From Rubrivivax rivuli (GTDB taxonomy: Bacteria; Pseudomonadota; Gammaproteobacteria; Burkholderiales; Burkholderiaceae_C), in NCBI RefSeq assembly GCF_004016505.1, contig NZ_SACR01000001.1, forward strand, positions 1 to 64,000: 64,000 nucleotides of DNA, given 5' to 3'. Under the pieces are notes generated by a model that saw nothing but the letters and a program-made list of their open reading frames with translations, did no database searches and was not told the origin of the DNA. The translations under genes were made by a program, and so were the position numbers. Within the stretch, counting starts at the first letter, position 1; each line of letters begins with the position of its first letter. Below, piece after piece: positions 62,524 through 64,000 of the stretch.

Positions 62524-64000
62524 CTAGGCTAGCGCAGCCTCGGCGCCGGCCGAGCAAGCCTCTTCGAACACCGAGCAGCCCGCGAGGTCGGCGTGGGCGA
62601 AACGCAGCCGGCCGCGTGCGCTGCGCAGCGCCTGCAGGGCCGCGTGGCGCTGCAAGCCGGGCACGGGGATGGCCATGGCGTGGCCCCAGCGCATGAGGTC
62701 GATGCGCTGGACGCGCTGGTCGATGTCGGGGTGGGCCTGCCGCAGTTCGGCCAGCACACGCGCGGCCCAGGGCGAGGGGTCGTCGGCCAGCAGCGCTGCG
62801 CGTTCGCTGCGCGGCAGCGCGTGGTAGGCCGTCAGCACGGTGGCGCCGGGCACCGGGCGCAGGCTCTGGTGCATGGCGTCCACATAACCCAGGCCGCGGC
62901 CGCCGTAGACCACGTTGTCCCACGAGGGCGGCGCGCCGGGGCGGTCGAAGAGCGGGGCGTCGATCTGCACATTGGCCACCAGCCAGGGCGCGTACTGAAG
63001 TTGCGCAGCGGCCTGCGTCAGCGCAGCCGGGGCGTTCTGCACCACGCGCGCGGCGATGAAGAGCGGCAGCGCCAGCACGGCCTGCGGCGCCGTCCAGCGC
63101 TCCAGGCGCTGCGCGGCTTCGTCCCAGGCCAGCACCTCCACAGCGTGGCGGCCTTCGGTCACCTGCAGCACCGTGCGCCCGCCGTGCAGGCGATCGCCCA
63201 GCGGCGCGGCCAGGCGCTGCGTGAGCCAGGCGTTGCCTTCGGGCCAGGTGAAGACGGCCTCGCGGGCTTCAGCCTCGCTGCCCGGGGCGTGAAAGCCATG
63301 GCGGCTGGCGAAGTAGTGCAGGCCGGCCCAGGCGGAGACTTCGTCCAGCGTGGCGCCGTAGTCGTCGCGGCAGCAGTAGCCGAGGTACCAGCGCAGGTGG
63401 GCGTCGTCGAAGCCGCGCGCGCCGAGCCAATGCGCAAACGTCTGCGCGTCCAGTTCAGCCTGCAGTGCGCCCCAGGCGCTGCGGTGTGCAGGTTGGGCGA
63501 AGGCCGGCTCGCCGCGGCGGCCGGCGCCTTCGCGCTGCACGGCGGCCACCGCGGCGGCAAAGGCCTGCAGCTGCTGCGCCGTGCGCGAGCCGGGCTCCAC
63601 GGGTGGCAACAGGCCCTCGGCCCAGGCACCTTCGAAGAACACGCGCTCCTGCGGGCTGTGGCAGAGGTGGCGCTCGTCGGCCACGGTGCGGCCGAGCTCT
63701 TGTTTCAGCAGGCCGAACTCGTGCAGCAGTTCGCTCACCTCGCGCGCCTGCGGGCCTGGCAGCGGCAGGTAGTGCGCGCCCAGCGGGCAGGCCATGCCCG
63801 CCATCTGGTGGCCGCGGCTGTTGCCCCCGGGCTGGTCTTCGAGTTCCAGCACGTGCACCTCTTCGATGCCGCGCTGCCGCAGGCCGCGCGCCGCGGCCAG
63901 CCCGGCCACGCCGGCACCCAGCACCAGCGCGCCGGCCCGCCGCTCCACCGCCACGGGCGGCAGCGCGCCGCTGCGGCGCAAGCGGTGGCCGCGGGCGTGG
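62524..64000 (-). CDS. FAD-dependent amine oxidase-like protein (5' end beyond the window)
   Basis: At least 492 residues are in the window and the frame stays open to the right edge, so the true start lies outside. The FAD-binding motif is LVLGAGVAGLAAARGLRQRG, followed by LELEDQPGGNSRG. The C-terminal GRLRFAHADLAGCSVFEEA takes the position of the usual FAD-binding end motif (which normally reads GRVHFAGE). It looks like a flavin amine oxidase or desaturase of unknown substrate. The codon just after the upstream residues (TTG at 63981) is an internal candidate start only. Confidence 0.85.
   Translation of the reverse strand, partial: HARGHRLRRSGALPPVAVERRAGALVLGAGVAGLAAARGLRQRGIEEVHVLELEDQPGGNSRGHQMAGMACPLGAHYLPLPGPQAREVSELLHEFGLLKQELGRTVADERHLCHSPQERVFFEGAWAEGLLPPVEPGSRTAQQLQAFAAAVAAVQREGAGRRGEPAFAQPAHRSAWGALQAELDAQTFAHWLGARGFDDAHLRWYLGYCCRDDYGATLDEVSAWAGLHYFASRHGFHAPGSEAEAREAVFTWPEGNAWLTQRLAAPLGDRLHGGRTVLQVTEGRHAVEVLAWDEAAQRLERWTAPQAVLALPLFIAARVVQNAPAALTQAAAQLQYAPWLVANVQIDAPLFDRPGAPPSWDNVVYGGRGLGYVDAMHQSLRPVPGATVLTAYHALPRSERAALLADDPSPWAARVLAELRQAHPDIDQRVQRIDLMRWGHAMAIPVPGLQRHAALQALRSARGRLRFAHADLAGCSVFEEACSAGAEAALA

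Overview
The window looks like a chromosomal segment of a high-GC betaproteobacterium of the order Burkholderiales, most likely the Rubrivivax/Leptothrix/Ideonella side. This is judged from gene families and order, not from a database search. The pointers are: an EIIA-HPr-EI phosphotransferase remnant, a RsmB-DUF4390-NtrY-NtrX block, tkt followed by gap, PEP-CTERM proteins, BLUF photoreceptors, DUF1840, and extreme GC at third codon positions. I see no insertion sequence, integrase, phage gene or CRISPR array. Apart from the lower-GC left edge the composition looks even.

Layout, left to right. 1-257: what looks like a ribosomal RNA promoter region firing leftwards out of the window. 258-2815 (-): ptsI, ptsH and an EIIA gene. 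2874-7913: a lipoprotein, a CaiB/BaiF CoA-transferase, a degenerate kinase-like protein, DUF4197, a thioredoxin-like lipoprotein and ruvA. 7935-8378 (-): first BLUF protein. 8583-17868 (+): a complete chemosensory cluster (soluble MCP, CheY, STAS protein, CheA, PAS-MCP, CheW, CheR, CheD, CheB). 17881-21798 (-): a copper-type cluster (DUF2946, TonB-dependent receptor, YcnI/DUF1775, PCuAC). 21839-22912 (+): ruvB. 23174-25425: a PEP-CTERM protein, a histidine phosphatase, a PEBP protein and DUF1840. 25528-28922 (-): two translationally coupled cyclic-di-GMP phosphodiesterases. 29191-32673 (+): amino-acid-type binding protein, ABM monooxygenase, M20 peptidase, TerB-like protein. 32709-35130 (-): speD and a PAS-GGDEF cyclase. 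35168-39293 (+): tkt, a secreted twin-repeat protein, gap and a terminator.

The right half continues with a PEP-CTERM metalloprotease (39385-40617, -) and a subtilisin with a GlyGly-CTERM tail (40882-42978, +). Next come a SPOR-like protein, birA and a SET-domain methyltransferase (42923-45078, -), then divergent topB and an AEC transporter (+). A beta-lactamase-fold lipoprotein, proA and a LemA-like protein follow (+). A second BLUF gene overlaps an esterase gene (51880-53246, -), next to folE. Then come rsmB, DUF4390, ntrY, ntrX and tRNA-Phe and tRNA-Gly with a terminator (+), and finally an Aer-like MCP, an aldo/keto reductase and a flavin amine oxidase cut by the right edge (-).

Themes: signalling dominates. 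There are three chemoreceptors, one full Che set, three cyclic-di-GMP enzymes, two blue-light receptors and NtrYX. The best leads are the BLUF gene overlapping an esterase, an all-cytoplasmic chemosensory array with a STAS protein, a sigma-54-like promoter before a PEP-CTERM gene, a sigma-28-like promoter before the Aer-like receptor, repeated signs of leaderless mRNAs and TTG starts, and an 11-bp repeat that puts stop codons in all six frames.
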